64,000 nt of DNA, from positions 1 through 64,000 of the forward strand of contig JAZRHH010000007.1 of assembly GCA_045644665.1 (NCBI GenBank). Reading direction: 5' to 3'. Under the pieces are notes generated by a model. The model ran no database searches. It saw only the letters and a program-made list of their open reading frames with translations, and had not been told where the DNA came from. This DNA is from RGIG9115 sp045644665 (GTDB taxonomy: Bacteria; Bacillota; Clostridia; UBA1381). This document shows positions 41,981-51,265 of the stretch, one piece after another (positions within the stretch are counted from its first letter, which is position 1; every line of letters begins with the position of its first letter). The position numbers and the translations under genes were made by a program.

Positions 41981-44900
41981 ATCTCTGTCCTTATTTCTAT
42001 ATAATTATTTAAATAAAAGGAATAAATAAATACTTCCTTTACTCTCTTTTTAAGAAGACGCTCTATTGCTTCCCTGTACCACTTTAGCTGAACATGGTAC
42101 TTGTCTGCAAGGTCATTAAGACTTTCACACTTGTCTGTTTTATAGTCCACAAGCACAATTTCCCCGTCCTCTTCAAAGTACATATCAATAACACCCTGAA
42201 GAAGCATGGTTTCTCCTTTAATTTCTTCTCCCTGAAAATCTGTTGCAGGGATTTGAATTTCAAAGGGTGCCTCTCTTTTAATGTTGCACTTTAAAGCACG
42301 CACGCCAAGGGGACTTTCAAAAAATCCTTGCACCTTTTGGACGATTGTTTTATTCTCCTCACCTGTAATACGAACAACCTCGTCAGGTATGCTTTCGGTT
42401 ATATTTATTTTTTCCATTACTGTGTGTACAAGGGTGCCAAATTCCGCTCCGCCTCTTTGGTCTGTGTTCATGAAGGACGGAAGCCTTTGGAGCTTTGCGG
42501 AAAATCCGCTGTGACCCTTAAGGTCGGATACAGAGGTTTTTGTTCTTGCAGCTTTGGCTGTTTCCAAAGAGCTATATTTATCAAGAAGTCCAAAAATCTT
42601 GTCCCTTATATCATCAGCCTTTTGGGAGCTTTCCTCTTTTTTTATTTCTACAGGCTTTGAAATTGTAGTGCCTGCCTCGTATTCGTGATATGTCCAGAGG
42701 GGATTTTTACTTGATTTTATAACAGGGGCAATTATTTTGATATAACTTGTTGCATTTTCAATTTCTTCTTCCGTTATTTCCTTGTTTGTAAACTCAAAAG
42801 CACCTGTTTTTTTAGATGCAGGAACAACGGCTGTTACTATAAGCTTTTCCTTTGCCCGTGTAAATGCAACATAGAGCTTACGAAGCTGCTCGGAAATGTT
42901 TTCGCTTTTTTTGCGGGCAAGTATAACCTTTTTGTTTACGGTAGGAAGGCTGTAGCCGCCCTGCACATTTATGTTATCAAGACCATATCCCAAATCCTTA
43001 TGGATAAGGAGCTTTTTGCCAAAGCCGTCACCCATAAACTTTGTACCCATGCCGCACACAAAAACAACAGGAAATTCAAGTCCCTTACTCTTGTGAATAG
43101 TCATAATTGGCACACCAAAGCCACCTATATTGGCGCAGCCAAGACCCTCTGAGCTTTCCATGCGGGACATGTACTGTTCAAAATCGTAAAGGGTTGCAAT
43201 TGTGCCCTCGGAAAGTGTTCTTGCTCTTTCCATATAAAGTCTGAGGTTTGCAAGAGCCTTTTCCCCTCCGTACAAAATGCCGCACATTTCGTAAAGGGAA
43301 GAGTCTGTCATAAGACGCCAGATAAGCCTGTCTGCACTCATGTACTCAGACTTCTCACGCCATGACTTTATTTCATTTGCAAAGCTTTTGCACTTTTCTC
43401 CAAGGGTGTCCTCTTCCTTTGCTCTTTTATTTACACATTCCCAGTATGCACCATTGCCACAGAGCCTTATTTCTGCAAGTTCCTCATCAGTAAATCTGTA
43501 AACAGGGGAGCGCATTACAGATACAAGTGCAATATCACTCTGTGGATTGTTAACGGCTTTTACAAGCTCTGTTATAAGGCGTATTTCTGTCTTTTCAAAA
43601 AATCCGTTATCCTCCGAGTATCCGCTTATTCCATATTTTCCAAGAGCGTTTATATAGGTGGAGCTACGGCTCTTTACGGAGCTCATAAGTATTGCAAAAT
43701 CGCTTTCCCGTACCGGTCTTGCCTTGCCCTTATCTGTAACAAGCCAACCTGAATCCAGCATTTCTCTTATTTTTGATGCAACAAGCTCTGCCTCTTTTTC
43801 CTCGTCTGTAAGAAGCAATTCTTCATCATCGCCGCCACCCTCTATAATGTGAAGCTCGGAGCTGTAGTCGTTACCCTCATATTCTTTTTCAAGATCCGGA
43901 TTTCCAAAGTGAAGCGCCTGTTCATCTGTATAGTCAACCTCACCTACTCTGTAGGTCATTATCCTGGAAAACAAGAGATTTATACTGTCAAGAACGGTTT
44001 TGCGGCTCCTGAAATTTTTAGAAAGCACTATGCGGCTTCCGTGGTTTGGATTGTTCATATAGTCTTGGTCACGAGTCCTGAAAATGAGAGGGTCGCTGTT
44101 TCTGAAACGGTATATACTCTGCTTCATATCTCCAACTACAAAGCGGTTTGTGCCGTTTGAGATAAGTGAAAATATTTCTTCCTGCAAAGAGTTTGTATCC
44201 TGATACTCGTCCATAAGAATTTCTGCGTACTTTTCCTTTAGAGCCTGTGTTATGTCCTCATGGCTTCGCAAAAGCTGCAAGGTCATATGCTCCAGGTCAT
44301 TAAAAGAAAATCTGCCGAGCTTTCTTTTTTTCTCGCTAATAAATTCGGAAAAGCCTTGTACAAGCCTTGAAATTGCAAGGGCGTGGGGATAAAGCTCACC
44401 GCTGTACTCTTTGTCAAGGTCATGTGTTTTTGCACTTGCAGTAGAAGATAGCTTTATGACCTGTTCAAGACATTGCTGTCTAAGGTCTATATACCTCTTG
44501 CAAATATCTGCCTCCGCCTTTTTAAGTCCTGTTTTTGCAATCTTTTCAAAATTAACTCCTGAAATATAGTCCCATGCAGGATTAGGATGTGATAAGGTTT
44601 CTATATCCTTTTTCATGGCGTTATAAAGAGCCATGCTCCTTGTGTCAGGGGCGGGATTTGCCTCTGCTTCAAAAGCAGAGCACAGGGTTTTTATAAGAGC
44701 CAGGGCGTCCTTTGCCGCCTCTTTATACTGATTTTCTATGGAAGTGCAAAAAATGCTCCCTGAAAAGTTTTTATAATCCTCTGCGTGTGTGCTTAGCCAC
44801 CCGTCCGGGTCAGGCACAGACCTTGTAAATTCGTAAGCCTCAAGAAGAAGGCTCATTACCTCTTTATCATCATAGCCACGGGAATAAAGCCTTGTAAGCA

Positions 44901-45378
44901 GAAAAAAGTCCTCATTTCCCTGTTCATAAAGAGTATCAAAATACTCGTTCATGGTTTCCTGCTCAAAAATTCTATTCTCTGAGGGGTCTGCAATTTTAAA
45001 TTTAGGGTCTATGCCAAGGATATGAAAGTTTTGCTTAACCGTTTTCATACAAAAGGAGTCTATTGTGGAAATTTCTGCAAAGGGCAATTTTTTAAGCTGC
45101 TTTTTTAGTATTGCCTTTTTGTCCTTGTCCTTTTCTTTATTAAAAGCCTCACGGAGAGATTTTTTCATTCTCTCCTGCATTTCCCTTGCGGCGTCTCTTG
45201 CAAAGGTTACAACAAGGAGCCTGTCCACGCCCGTGTAGTTTCCTGCGCTGTCAGGAATTAACATTCTTGTTATTCTCTCTACAAGGACAGCGGTCTTTCC
45301 GGAGCCTGCTGCCGCGTTTACAAGAAGGTTCGGCTTTGTCTTTATAGCTTGTTCCTGCTCGGCTGTCCACTGCCTCAT
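41977..45378 (-). CDS. addA: ATP-dependent helicase/nuclease subunit A
   Basis: 1133 residues. UvrD-type helicase: Walker A NAAAGSGKTAVLVERI (about 17-32), DEYQDTNSLQEEIF motif II, GDMKQSIYRFRNSDP motif III, VMTIHKSKGLEFPVVF motif V and VAFTRAKEKLIV motif VI. C-terminal RecB-like nuclease with GVIDMYFEEDGEIVLVDYKTDK. With AddB it resects double-strand breaks for recombination. Overlaps addB by ATGA. Confidence 0.97.
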   Translation of the reverse strand: MRQWTAEQEQAIKTKPNLLVNAAAGSGKTAVLVERITRMLIPDSAGNYTGVDRLLVVTFARDAAREMQERMKKSLREAFNKEKDKDKKAILKKQLKKLPFAEISTIDSFCMKTVKQNFHILGIDPKFKIADPSENRIFEQETMNEYFDTLYEQGNEDFFLLTRLYSRGYDDKEVMSLLLEAYEFTRSVPDPDGWLSTHAEDYKNFSGSIFCTSIENQYKEAAKDALALIKTLCSAFEAEANPAPDTRSMALYNAMKKDIETLSHPNPAWDYISGVNFEKIAKTGLKKAEADICKRYIDLRQQCLEQVIKLSSTASAKTHDLDKEYSGELYPHALAISRLVQGFSEFISEKKRKLGRFSFNDLEHMTLQLLRSHEDITQALKEKYAEILMDEYQDTNSLQEEIFSLISNGTNRFVVGDMKQSIYRFRNSDPLIFRTRDQDYMNNPNHGSRIVLSKNFRSRKTVLDSINLLFSRIMTYRVGEVDYTDEQALHFGNPDLEKEYEGNDYSSELHIIEGGGDDEELLLTDEEKEAELVASKIREMLDSGWLVTDKGKARPVRESDFAILMSSVKSRSSTYINALGKYGISGYSEDNGFFEKTEIRLITELVKAVNNPQSDIALVSVMRSPVYRFTDEELAEIRLCGNGAYWECVNKRAKEEDTLGEKCKSFANEIKSWREKSEYMSADRLIWRLMTDSSLYEMCGILYGGEKALANLRLYMERARTLSEGTIATLYDFEQYMSRMESSEGLGCANIGGFGVPIMTIHKSKGLEFPVVFVCGMGTKFMGDGFGKKLLIHKDLGYGLDNINVQGGYSLPTVNKKVILARKKSENISEQLRKLYVAFTRAKEKLIVTAVVPASKKTGAFEFTNKEITEEEIENATSYIKIIAPVIKSSKNPLWTYHEYEAGTTISKPVEIKKEESSQKADDIRDKIFGLLDKYSSLETAKAARTKTSVSDLKGHSGFSAKLQRLPSFMNTDQRGGAEFGTLVHTVMEKINITESIPDEVVRITGEENKTIVQKVQGFFESPLGVRALKCNIKREAPFEIQIPATDFQGEEIKGETMLLQGVIDMYFEEDGEIVLVDYKTDKCESLNDLADKYHVQLKWYREAIERLLKKRVKEVFIYSFYLNNYIEIRTEI

Positions 45379-48300
45379 AGCTCCGCCTCCTTTTCAATTT
45401 CCCTAAACTCCGCTCTGCCACGAGAGCCGTCATTTACTGCATCATTTTCAAATCTGTCGTACATACAAATTGTTTTAAAATCACAGAATTTGCACGAGTC
45501 ATGTTTTCCATGAACATATGGATAGGCTCTTACATCGCCCTCTCTTATGCTCTCTCCTGCGTTTTTGACAGTTTCTTTTACTGCTCTGTATACGGCTTTT
45601 AAAACGTCCGGTGATGACACGTTGGACCTTGCTGTATACAAGTCATCTTTTTTTAGTGAAACAGGCAAAAAGTCACTTTCTTTGTTTTCTAAAAGCAGGT
45701 TGTCCATATCTGTACCTGTTTTGACTTCATATTCTATGTCTTTATCCTCAATTACAATGCCACTTAGTCTGTACTGTCTTTTTATCTCTTTTTCAATTTC
45801 TTCGGGGGTGTTACATTTTGCAATTTTCTTTTTTAGGCTGTTATAGAAGAAGCCTCTTACATCTGCTCCGCCGCCATATAGCTTTTCTGCCGCCATGGCA
45901 TAAACTACAAGCTGCAGATCAATACCGTTCAGGGCATCGGCAAAGTCAAATTCCTTTTCCCCTGTCTTATAGTCAACTACTCTGAGGCTTACTTTGCCAT
46001 CCTCCTCAAAGATATCGAGCCTGTCTATTATGCCGTGAACCTTTGTTTTTTCGTCTATTTCAAGGTCATCAAATTTTAACTCGTTTCCGTAGATAGAGTA
46101 TTTTCCTCTTACAAACATAAGGTTTATAAGCTCTGCAGCCTTTAAAACAGTACCCTCTACACGTTCAAGAACTCCTGTAAGCTTTGGGCTTTCGTCAGGG
46201 TTTGATTTTTCTTTTATTTCCTCCATGACAGAGTGTACAATTTTTTCTCTTTCTGTATCGGTAAGAGTTTTAAAGTCGACGGTCTTTTCTACTTTTTCGC
46301 AGAAAAGTGCAAGGGCATGGTGTACAATGCTTCCTGTATCCGTGCTCTTTACTTCATTTGTTTCCTCTGCCTCAAGCCTTAGTCCAAAGTCCATAAAATA
46401 CATAAAAGGACACTTAAAATATTCTTCAAGCCTTGATATACTTTGGCGGTCATACCCCTCATAAAGAGCACCGGAGGTATCAGCAGAGATTTTGCCTTTT
46501 AAATTTCTGTACTGCTCTGCTTTCTTTATAAGGTCAAGCTCTTTTTTATACTCTGGCTTATTTTCGAACCAGTCTTTTATACATTCATAGTCCCCGCCAA
46601 GCTCTTCTTCGCCGGAGAGCCGCATAAGGAGCTTCCTTAGCATAATTTCAGGCGCGGCAATAAAAAGGTCTTTTTCCTCTTTTTCAAAATCAAGACCCTC
46701 AAATTTTTCTTTTATAAGGTCAAAGATATGTGACCTTTCCTCTGCTCCGCCCTCAAGGTCCGCCTTTGCATAGCTGATATACAAAACCTCCGAGGCTTCG
46801 GAAATTGCAGATAAAAGCTCAAACTCCTTTGAGAGATTGCGGTTTGACTTGCCAAGGGTTTTTGGGATACAGTCTATTATTTCTATTTCGTCCTCTGTAA
46901 TTATTCCGTCCTCTGTTTTGATAGCCGGAACAGTGTCACGTGTTGCACCAAGAATAAAAAGTGCCTTTACCCTGCCGCCGTTTCTGTGACCTGCATCACT
47001 TACAGAAACTCCGTTTGTTACGGTTGGAATAAGGCTTATGTCCGAGCCGTCTATTCCCGCCTTAAAATACTCGCCAAAGGTTTGTCTGTTTATCCTCTCA
47101 CCATCAAGGGATACAACCATCTGGTCAAATATATTTATTATAATATTCCAGATATGAGTAAGTCTTGCAGCTTCGTTTTCGTCACCTGTTTTTTCAAGGT
47201 GCTCAATTTTGATACGGATTTTTTCGCAGAGGTTTATATCCTGTAAAAGGTCAAAGAATGCACCAACGTGCTCTTTGACGGTTTTTCTGCCTTTGGAGCT
47301 TTCATAATACTTTAAAAGAGGCTCTGCAAATGCCTTTCGCAAGGTAATAAGCCGCCCTCCGTCATCTACTGCTCTTGCTCTTTTGCCCATTGCCTCGTCA
47401 AATACACCGGAGGCAAAGCTCTCAAAATATTTTTCCTCTCCCCACATACCGCCTTTTATATTTTTCTTTGCGGCAAAGGCTGTAAGATAGTCTGCATCAT
47501 CTGCTGTGTCAAGGACGTAGCCTGTTTTTAGATACCTTAAAACACTATGGAGTGGAAAGCTTTTTTTATCTACTATGTCAAATACAGTTGTAAGAAGTAT
47601 GGACACGGAGGTATTTGAAAGGGGCATTTTGTAATCAGAGAAATATGGGATTTTACACCTTTCAAAAACTGCTTCTATACAAGAGGTGTACTTTTCAGGG
47701 CTTCCGCAAAGAACAGAAATGTCCGAGAAGTCATAGCCTCTGTCACACACAAGGTCAAGTATCTCCTTTGCTGCCAACTCCGTTTCCTCGTAAACATCTT
47801 TTGCACACACAAGCTTAATATCCGAGACATGGTCCTTATACTTTTCACCGGAAAGGTCGTATGTGCTACAAAGAAAGGAAATTGCAGGGTTTATAAGGCT
47901 CTGCGCCTCTGTTTTTTCATAAGCAGTACTAAAGCCCAGTTTCTTTAACGCATCGTATGTATGCCGGGGAACAAAGGACACATCATCCGCCTCGCCCTCT
48001 GCCTCGGGCAAAAAGATATTTACAAAGGCGCCTGAGTCAAGATATGCTTTTATAACATTCAGCTCTGAGGTTGTAAATTCCACAAAGGAGTCTATCCAGA
48101 TAATTGTATTTTGTAAATCCTGTCCTTTTATGCTTCCGGCAAGATTATGAAGCAGGTCTTCCTCGTCTGTGTAGCCTTTTTCTTCGAAAATTCTTATATA
48201 TTCTTCATAAATTAGTATAAGGCTCTCAAGCTTTTTGGCTGTTGTAAGGTTTCCTGTATTTTCTGCTGCCTTTTTTAAATTTTCAGGCAAAATACAAAAC

Positions 48301-48677
48301 CTTTTCCAGTCATAAATCACATCAAGGACGCTGCTTGTAAAGCCTTGTCTTTCCTTTGCACCAAAAAATACAGAGTCCTCGTCTATGGTCTTGTTTATAA
48401 TGCTTTTTAAAAGCATTTGCTTTCCAACAGGTGAAAGAGCTTCCTCTGCACCCTCTGCTTTTCGCAGTAATCTTTGAAAGGTAAGTACCTCTACTCCGCC
48501 AAGACCTACACCGCCAAAAGTGTCACATATAAGCTTTTCTGCATTATAAGAAAACCTGTCGGGGACCATGAGAATAAGCTCACGGCTCTTTTCTTCCGCC
48601 AGGTATTTTTTTATTTCTTCAAGATAAATTTCCTCCGCCGGAGCAGTCAGCTTTGTGCTTACAAGTCTAAGTGGCAT
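45375..48677 (-). CDS. addB: ATP-dependent nuclease subunit B
   Basis: 1100 residues, usual length. The C-terminal nuclease has HGIIDRLDIF and VVDYKTGE; the iron-sulfur cysteines are in FKCPFMYF and CKFCDFKTIC. The N-terminus MPLRLVSTKLTAPAEEIYL aligns with the position of the GRAGSGKT Walker A of other AddB proteins but does not contain it. Inactive helicase domains are normal for AddB, yet the Walker A is usually retained. Start set at ATG 48677; GTG 48686 lies too close to AAAGG. Operon with addA and metH. Confidence 0.93.
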   Translation of the reverse strand: MPLRLVSTKLTAPAEEIYLEEIKKYLAEEKSRELILMVPDRFSYNAEKLICDTFGGVGLGGVEVLTFQRLLRKAEGAEEALSPVGKQMLLKSIINKTIDEDSVFFGAKERQGFTSSVLDVIYDWKRFCILPENLKKAAENTGNLTTAKKLESLILIYEEYIRIFEEKGYTDEEDLLHNLAGSIKGQDLQNTIIWIDSFVEFTTSELNVIKAYLDSGAFVNIFLPEAEGEADDVSFVPRHTYDALKKLGFSTAYEKTEAQSLINPAISFLCSTYDLSGEKYKDHVSDIKLVCAKDVYEETELAAKEILDLVCDRGYDFSDISVLCGSPEKYTSCIEAVFERCKIPYFSDYKMPLSNTSVSILLTTVFDIVDKKSFPLHSVLRYLKTGYVLDTADDADYLTAFAAKKNIKGGMWGEEKYFESFASGVFDEAMGKRARAVDDGGRLITLRKAFAEPLLKYYESSKGRKTVKEHVGAFFDLLQDINLCEKIRIKIEHLEKTGDENEAARLTHIWNIIINIFDQMVVSLDGERINRQTFGEYFKAGIDGSDISLIPTVTNGVSVSDAGHRNGGRVKALFILGATRDTVPAIKTEDGIITEDEIEIIDCIPKTLGKSNRNLSKEFELLSAISEASEVLYISYAKADLEGGAEERSHIFDLIKEKFEGLDFEKEEKDLFIAAPEIMLRKLLMRLSGEEELGGDYECIKDWFENKPEYKKELDLIKKAEQYRNLKGKISADTSGALYEGYDRQSISRLEEYFKCPFMYFMDFGLRLEAEETNEVKSTDTGSIVHHALALFCEKVEKTVDFKTLTDTEREKIVHSVMEEIKEKSNPDESPKLTGVLERVEGTVLKAAELINLMFVRGKYSIYGNELKFDDLEIDEKTKVHGIIDRLDIFEEDGKVSLRVVDYKTGEKEFDFADALNGIDLQLVVYAMAAEKLYGGGADVRGFFYNSLKKKIAKCNTPEEIEKEIKRQYRLSGIVIEDKDIEYEVKTGTDMDNLLLENKESDFLPVSLKKDDLYTARSNVSSPDVLKAVYRAVKETVKNAGESIREGDVRAYPYVHGKHDSCKFCDFKTICMYDRFENDAVNDGSRGRAEFREIEKEAEL

Positions 48678-48692
48678 AAGCCTCACGCCTTT

Positions 48693-49223
48693 CTATATAC
48701 TAATGGGAGTTATAAGGTCCGTAACATCAAATAATACAGAGCCAATAACCTTTCTTTTTCCCGGCTTTTTAAAAATCTCACAAATTCCTGTTTTTCTGTT
48801 TACACATACGCAGCCAAGAGAACTTTTATTAATTTCAAAGTTTGCCATGTATACCCGGTTTTCCTTTGTAATGCAAAAAAACGCATCTCTATTAAAATTC
48901 ATACAGGACTTCATTTGCACCTTGCCGTAGCTCTCTTCCGGACCAAACTTTCCAAAAACAGTTTTGCCTGCATAGAAATTTCCCAGAATATGAATAAATC
49001 TGTTTCCTTTAAACACGTGTTCCACAGGCATCTCAAGGACACTTGCAAGAAGCATCATTTTGTCAAATCCCGGTCGATAATCGTCTTTTTCAATTTTTCT
49101 TATGAGATACCTTGACATGCCCGATTCCTTAGCAAGTTGAATTTGGGTCATGTTCTTATCTTTCCTGTATATTCTTACTCTTTCTCCAAAAGAGGTGTCT
49201 TTGTCTATTAGTATAAGTCCCAA
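48693..49223 (-). CDS. XRE-family HTH protein with unknown C-terminal domain
   Basis: 176 residues. An N-terminal helix-turn-helix (FGERVRIYRKDKNMTQIQLAKESGMSRYLIRKIEKDDYRPGFDKM, about residues 12-56) is followed by a 110-residue domain with no family I recognise, including CMNFNRDAFFCITKENRVYMANFEIN. The start is TTG, two bases after the rsmA stop, with GAGGG 9 nt upstream. It sits between rsmA and addB in one operon. Possibly a local regulator; target unknown. Confidence 0.7.
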   Translation of the reverse strand: MGLILIDKDTSFGERVRIYRKDKNMTQIQLAKESGMSRYLIRKIEKDDYRPGFDKMMLLASVLEMPVEHVFKGNRFIHILGNFYAGKTVFGKFGPEESYGKVQMKSCMNFNRDAFFCITKENRVYMANFEINKSSLGCVCVNRKTGICEIFKKPGKRKVIGSVLFDVTDLITPISI

Positions 49224-49225
49224 TT

Positions 49226-50080
49226 TTACATTCCCTCTTGCTTAAATTTGTTGCTTATTGCCGCAAATTCTTCTATGGACAGGGTTTCCCCTCTCCTTGT
49301 AGGGTTAATTCCTGCTTCCTCAAGATAAGCAGAAAGCTTTGCCTTATCCCCTCCAAAGCCACTTGAAAGGCAATTGAGCAGGGTTTTTCTTCTTTGGGAG
49401 AAAGCTGCCTTTACTACCCTGAAAAACATTTTTTCATCAATAAGCTCTACAGGTGGCTCTTTTCTTATTTTCATAAGCACAACTGCAGAGTCTACCTTTG
49501 GTGCAGGAACAAAGCAGCCTGCAGGCACCTTTGCTACAATTTCTGCCTGTGTATAGTACGAACACAAAACACTTATAGCTCCGTATTCCTTACCGCCGGG
49601 AGTTGCACAAAGCCTCTCGGCAACCTCTTTTTGTACCATTACCACCATAGCTTCAAGAGGGAGTTTGCTTTCAAGAACCGTTGTAATAATGGGAGTTGTT
49701 ATATAGTAGGGTAGGTTTGCCGCAAGAGAAACCTTTTTATCTTCAAACTCGTCCGCTATGAGCTTTTTAAGGTCCATTTTCATACAGTCGCCTGAAATAA
49801 TTTTTACATTTGAGTGCTCTTTCAGGGTATATTCCAGAACCTGAGGAAGATTTTTGTCAATTTCAATTGCAACTACCTTATCAAAATTACTTGCAAGGGC
49901 GTCTGTAAGAGTGCCAAAGCCGGGACCGATTTCAAGTATTCCTTCGCTTCCTCTTACACTTTCGCATATTTCAGAAAGAACCTTCTCGGAAGTGAGAAAG
50001 TTCTGACCGTAGGCTTTTTTAAATTCAAAGCCAAATTTTCTTTTTATGTCTTTTATTACATTAGGGTCTGTTAAAACCAT
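49226..50080 (-). CDS. rsmA: 16S rRNA (A1518/A1519) dimethyltransferase
   Basis: 284 residues. KAYGQNFLTSEKVL substrate block, SAM-binding ILEIGPGFGTLTDALA (about residues 45-60), catalytic NLPYYITTPI, and C-terminal AAFSQRRKTLLNCL. Dimethylates two adenosines in helix 45. Ribosome site GAGAGGA. Part of the minus-strand operon. Confidence 0.97.
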   Translation of the reverse strand: MVLTDPNVIKDIKRKFGFEFKKAYGQNFLTSEKVLSEICESVRGSEGILEIGPGFGTLTDALASNFDKVVAIEIDKNLPQVLEYTLKEHSNVKIISGDCMKMDLKKLIADEFEDKKVSLAANLPYYITTPIITTVLESKLPLEAMVVMVQKEVAERLCATPGGKEYGAISVLCSYYTQAEIVAKVPAGCFVPAPKVDSAVVLMKIRKEPPVELIDEKMFFRVVKAAFSQRRKTLLNCLSSGFGGDKAKLSAYLEEAGINPTRRGETLSIEEFAAISNKFKQEGM

Positions 50081-50099
50081 GTATAGTAGTTCCTCTCTT

Positions 50100-50849
50100 T
50101 TATATGAAAAGTAACGGATTTTTTGGGTGAGGAAGCACTCCGCTTTTATATGCTTCCCTGTTTTCCAGAATTCGTGTTCCGTTTTCTTCTATAAGTCTTA
50201 CATATTCCTTGCCAAAATGCTTTTCAAGGTTTTCATAAGCCTGGGGTATAGTATTGTTTCTGCCTACCAGCCCATGCATATCACTTCCGAGAATATGTAT
50301 TCTTCCTTTTTTGAAAAGTCCAAGGGCAGCACGTCTGCCTTTATATGTTCCAAATACATACGAATTAACCTGATACACAGGCTGCAGCTCGTCTATAAGC
50401 CGGAACCATCTGGCAGGTCTTTTAAGATAGCGGTCTATGTGCGCCATAATTGGCCTGATGCCTCGCAGGGAAAGCTTATAAAGGCTCTCTATCATCCAAT
50501 CTTTCCAGGGCCCCGGAGGCATTTCCACAAGCATATAGTTTGTGCCCTCAATGCACAGCTCATCAATTCTTTCAAAGTCCGTAAAATCAAATGCCAGGTT
50601 TGCCTCTGCAGCTATTCGCATCTCAGGCACATCATGTCCCACACACGCCGCTTTAAGCTCTTCGTATTTTCTGTTACGCCTTCTTAAAAAGTCGTTCATT
50701 TTAACTTCCTCACGAGGATAAAAGTGAGGGGAAAGGACAATTGTTTTTGTTCCTCTTGCATATGCATCTTCAAGCATTTTAACTGCTGTTTGCAAGGTGT
50801 CTGCGCCGTCATCTATATGCTGCAAAATATGTGTATGAAAGTCCAGCAT
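50100..50849 (-). CDS. PHP-domain tyrosine-protein phosphatase, CpsB/CapC (YwqE)-like
   Basis: 249 residues. A PHP metal-binding fold: DFHTHILQHIDDGADT at the N-terminus, SPHFYPREEV, the AEANLAF block, MAHIDRY and the C-terminal SDMHG. Known members dephosphorylate tyrosine kinases that control capsule synthesis, but no capsule genes are nearby, so the target is uncertain. Start moved to ATG 50849 behind AAGGAG. Confidence 0.83.
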   Translation of the reverse strand: MLDFHTHILQHIDDGADTLQTAVKMLEDAYARGTKTIVLSPHFYPREEVKMNDFLRRRNRKYEELKAACVGHDVPEMRIAAEANLAFDFTDFERIDELCIEGTNYMLVEMPPGPWKDWMIESLYKLSLRGIRPIMAHIDRYLKRPARWFRLIDELQPVYQVNSYVFGTYKGRRAALGLFKKGRIHILGSDMHGLVGRNNTIPQAYENLEKHFGKEYVRLIEENGTRILENREAYKSGVLPHPKNPLLFI

Positions 50850-50872
50850 ACGTGTCATCTCCTTACAGGGTT

Positions 50873-51082
50873 TCAGATTTCAAAATCATACTGCTTTGCA
50901 CTGATAGGTTTTTTTCTTCTTACAGGGCGTTTTCTTATATCGTACTCATAATCGCTGCAAGGCTGTGCGTGAAATGGTCTGTATTCCTTTCTTTTGGTGC
51001 AGTACATATGCTCTTTGAGTCCTTTTGCATCCGTTATATAAAAGCAGTAGGCACAAATTTTTTCTGTCTTATCCGAGTACAT
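50873..51082 (-). CDS. Small Cys-rich protein, putative zinc ribbon
   Basis: 69 residues. CAYCFYI near residue 10, then C at about 28 and 43 (MYCTK, AQPCSDYE) give a C-x2-C...C...C pattern that could bind zinc. The tail RKRPVRRKKPISAKQ is strongly basic. It begins at the ATG at 51082, 8 nt after AAAGGAGGG. First gene of the operon leading to rsmA, addAB and metH. Function unknown. Confidence 0.65.
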   Translation of the reverse strand: MYSDKTEKICAYCFYITDAKGLKEHMYCTKRKEYRPFHAQPCSDYEYDIRKRPVRRKKPISAKQYDFEI

Positions 51083-51119
51083 TCTCAAAGCCCTCCTTTT
51101 GTATACATTCCTAGCTTTG

Positions 51120-51149
51120 ATTATATCACAAAAATAAACTTTAAGTCAA
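51120..51149 (-). promoter_or_regulatory. Promoter of the small-protein-rsmA-addBA-metH operon
   Basis: Minus strand TTGACT (51144-51149), 18 bp, TATAAT (51120-51125). Inverted repeat AAACTTTA/TAAAGTTT (51136-51143/51159-51166) overlaps the -35 region. Confidence 0.75.
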
Positions 51150-51201
51150 TATTATAGCTAAAGTTTTTAAGAAATTAAAAAAAAGTTTGTGATATTTATG
51201 C

Positions 51202-51230
51202 TTGATTTTCTTGTTTTTTTGTTATATAAT
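51202..51230 (+). promoter_or_regulatory. Promoter of purB-purA
   Basis: TTGATT (51202-51207), 17 bp, TATAAT (51225-51230). The leader is about 30 nt and carries a TAGC/GCTA mini-dyad; there is no room for a purine riboswitch. Confidence 0.85.
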
Positions 51231-51265
51231 ATATGGGTAGCTTTAGGCTAGACTGGAGGGAGTTT

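Noticed and set aside
51231..51265. Possible purine riboswitch before purB
   Set aside because: The leader is about 30 nt; the aptamer needs far more.
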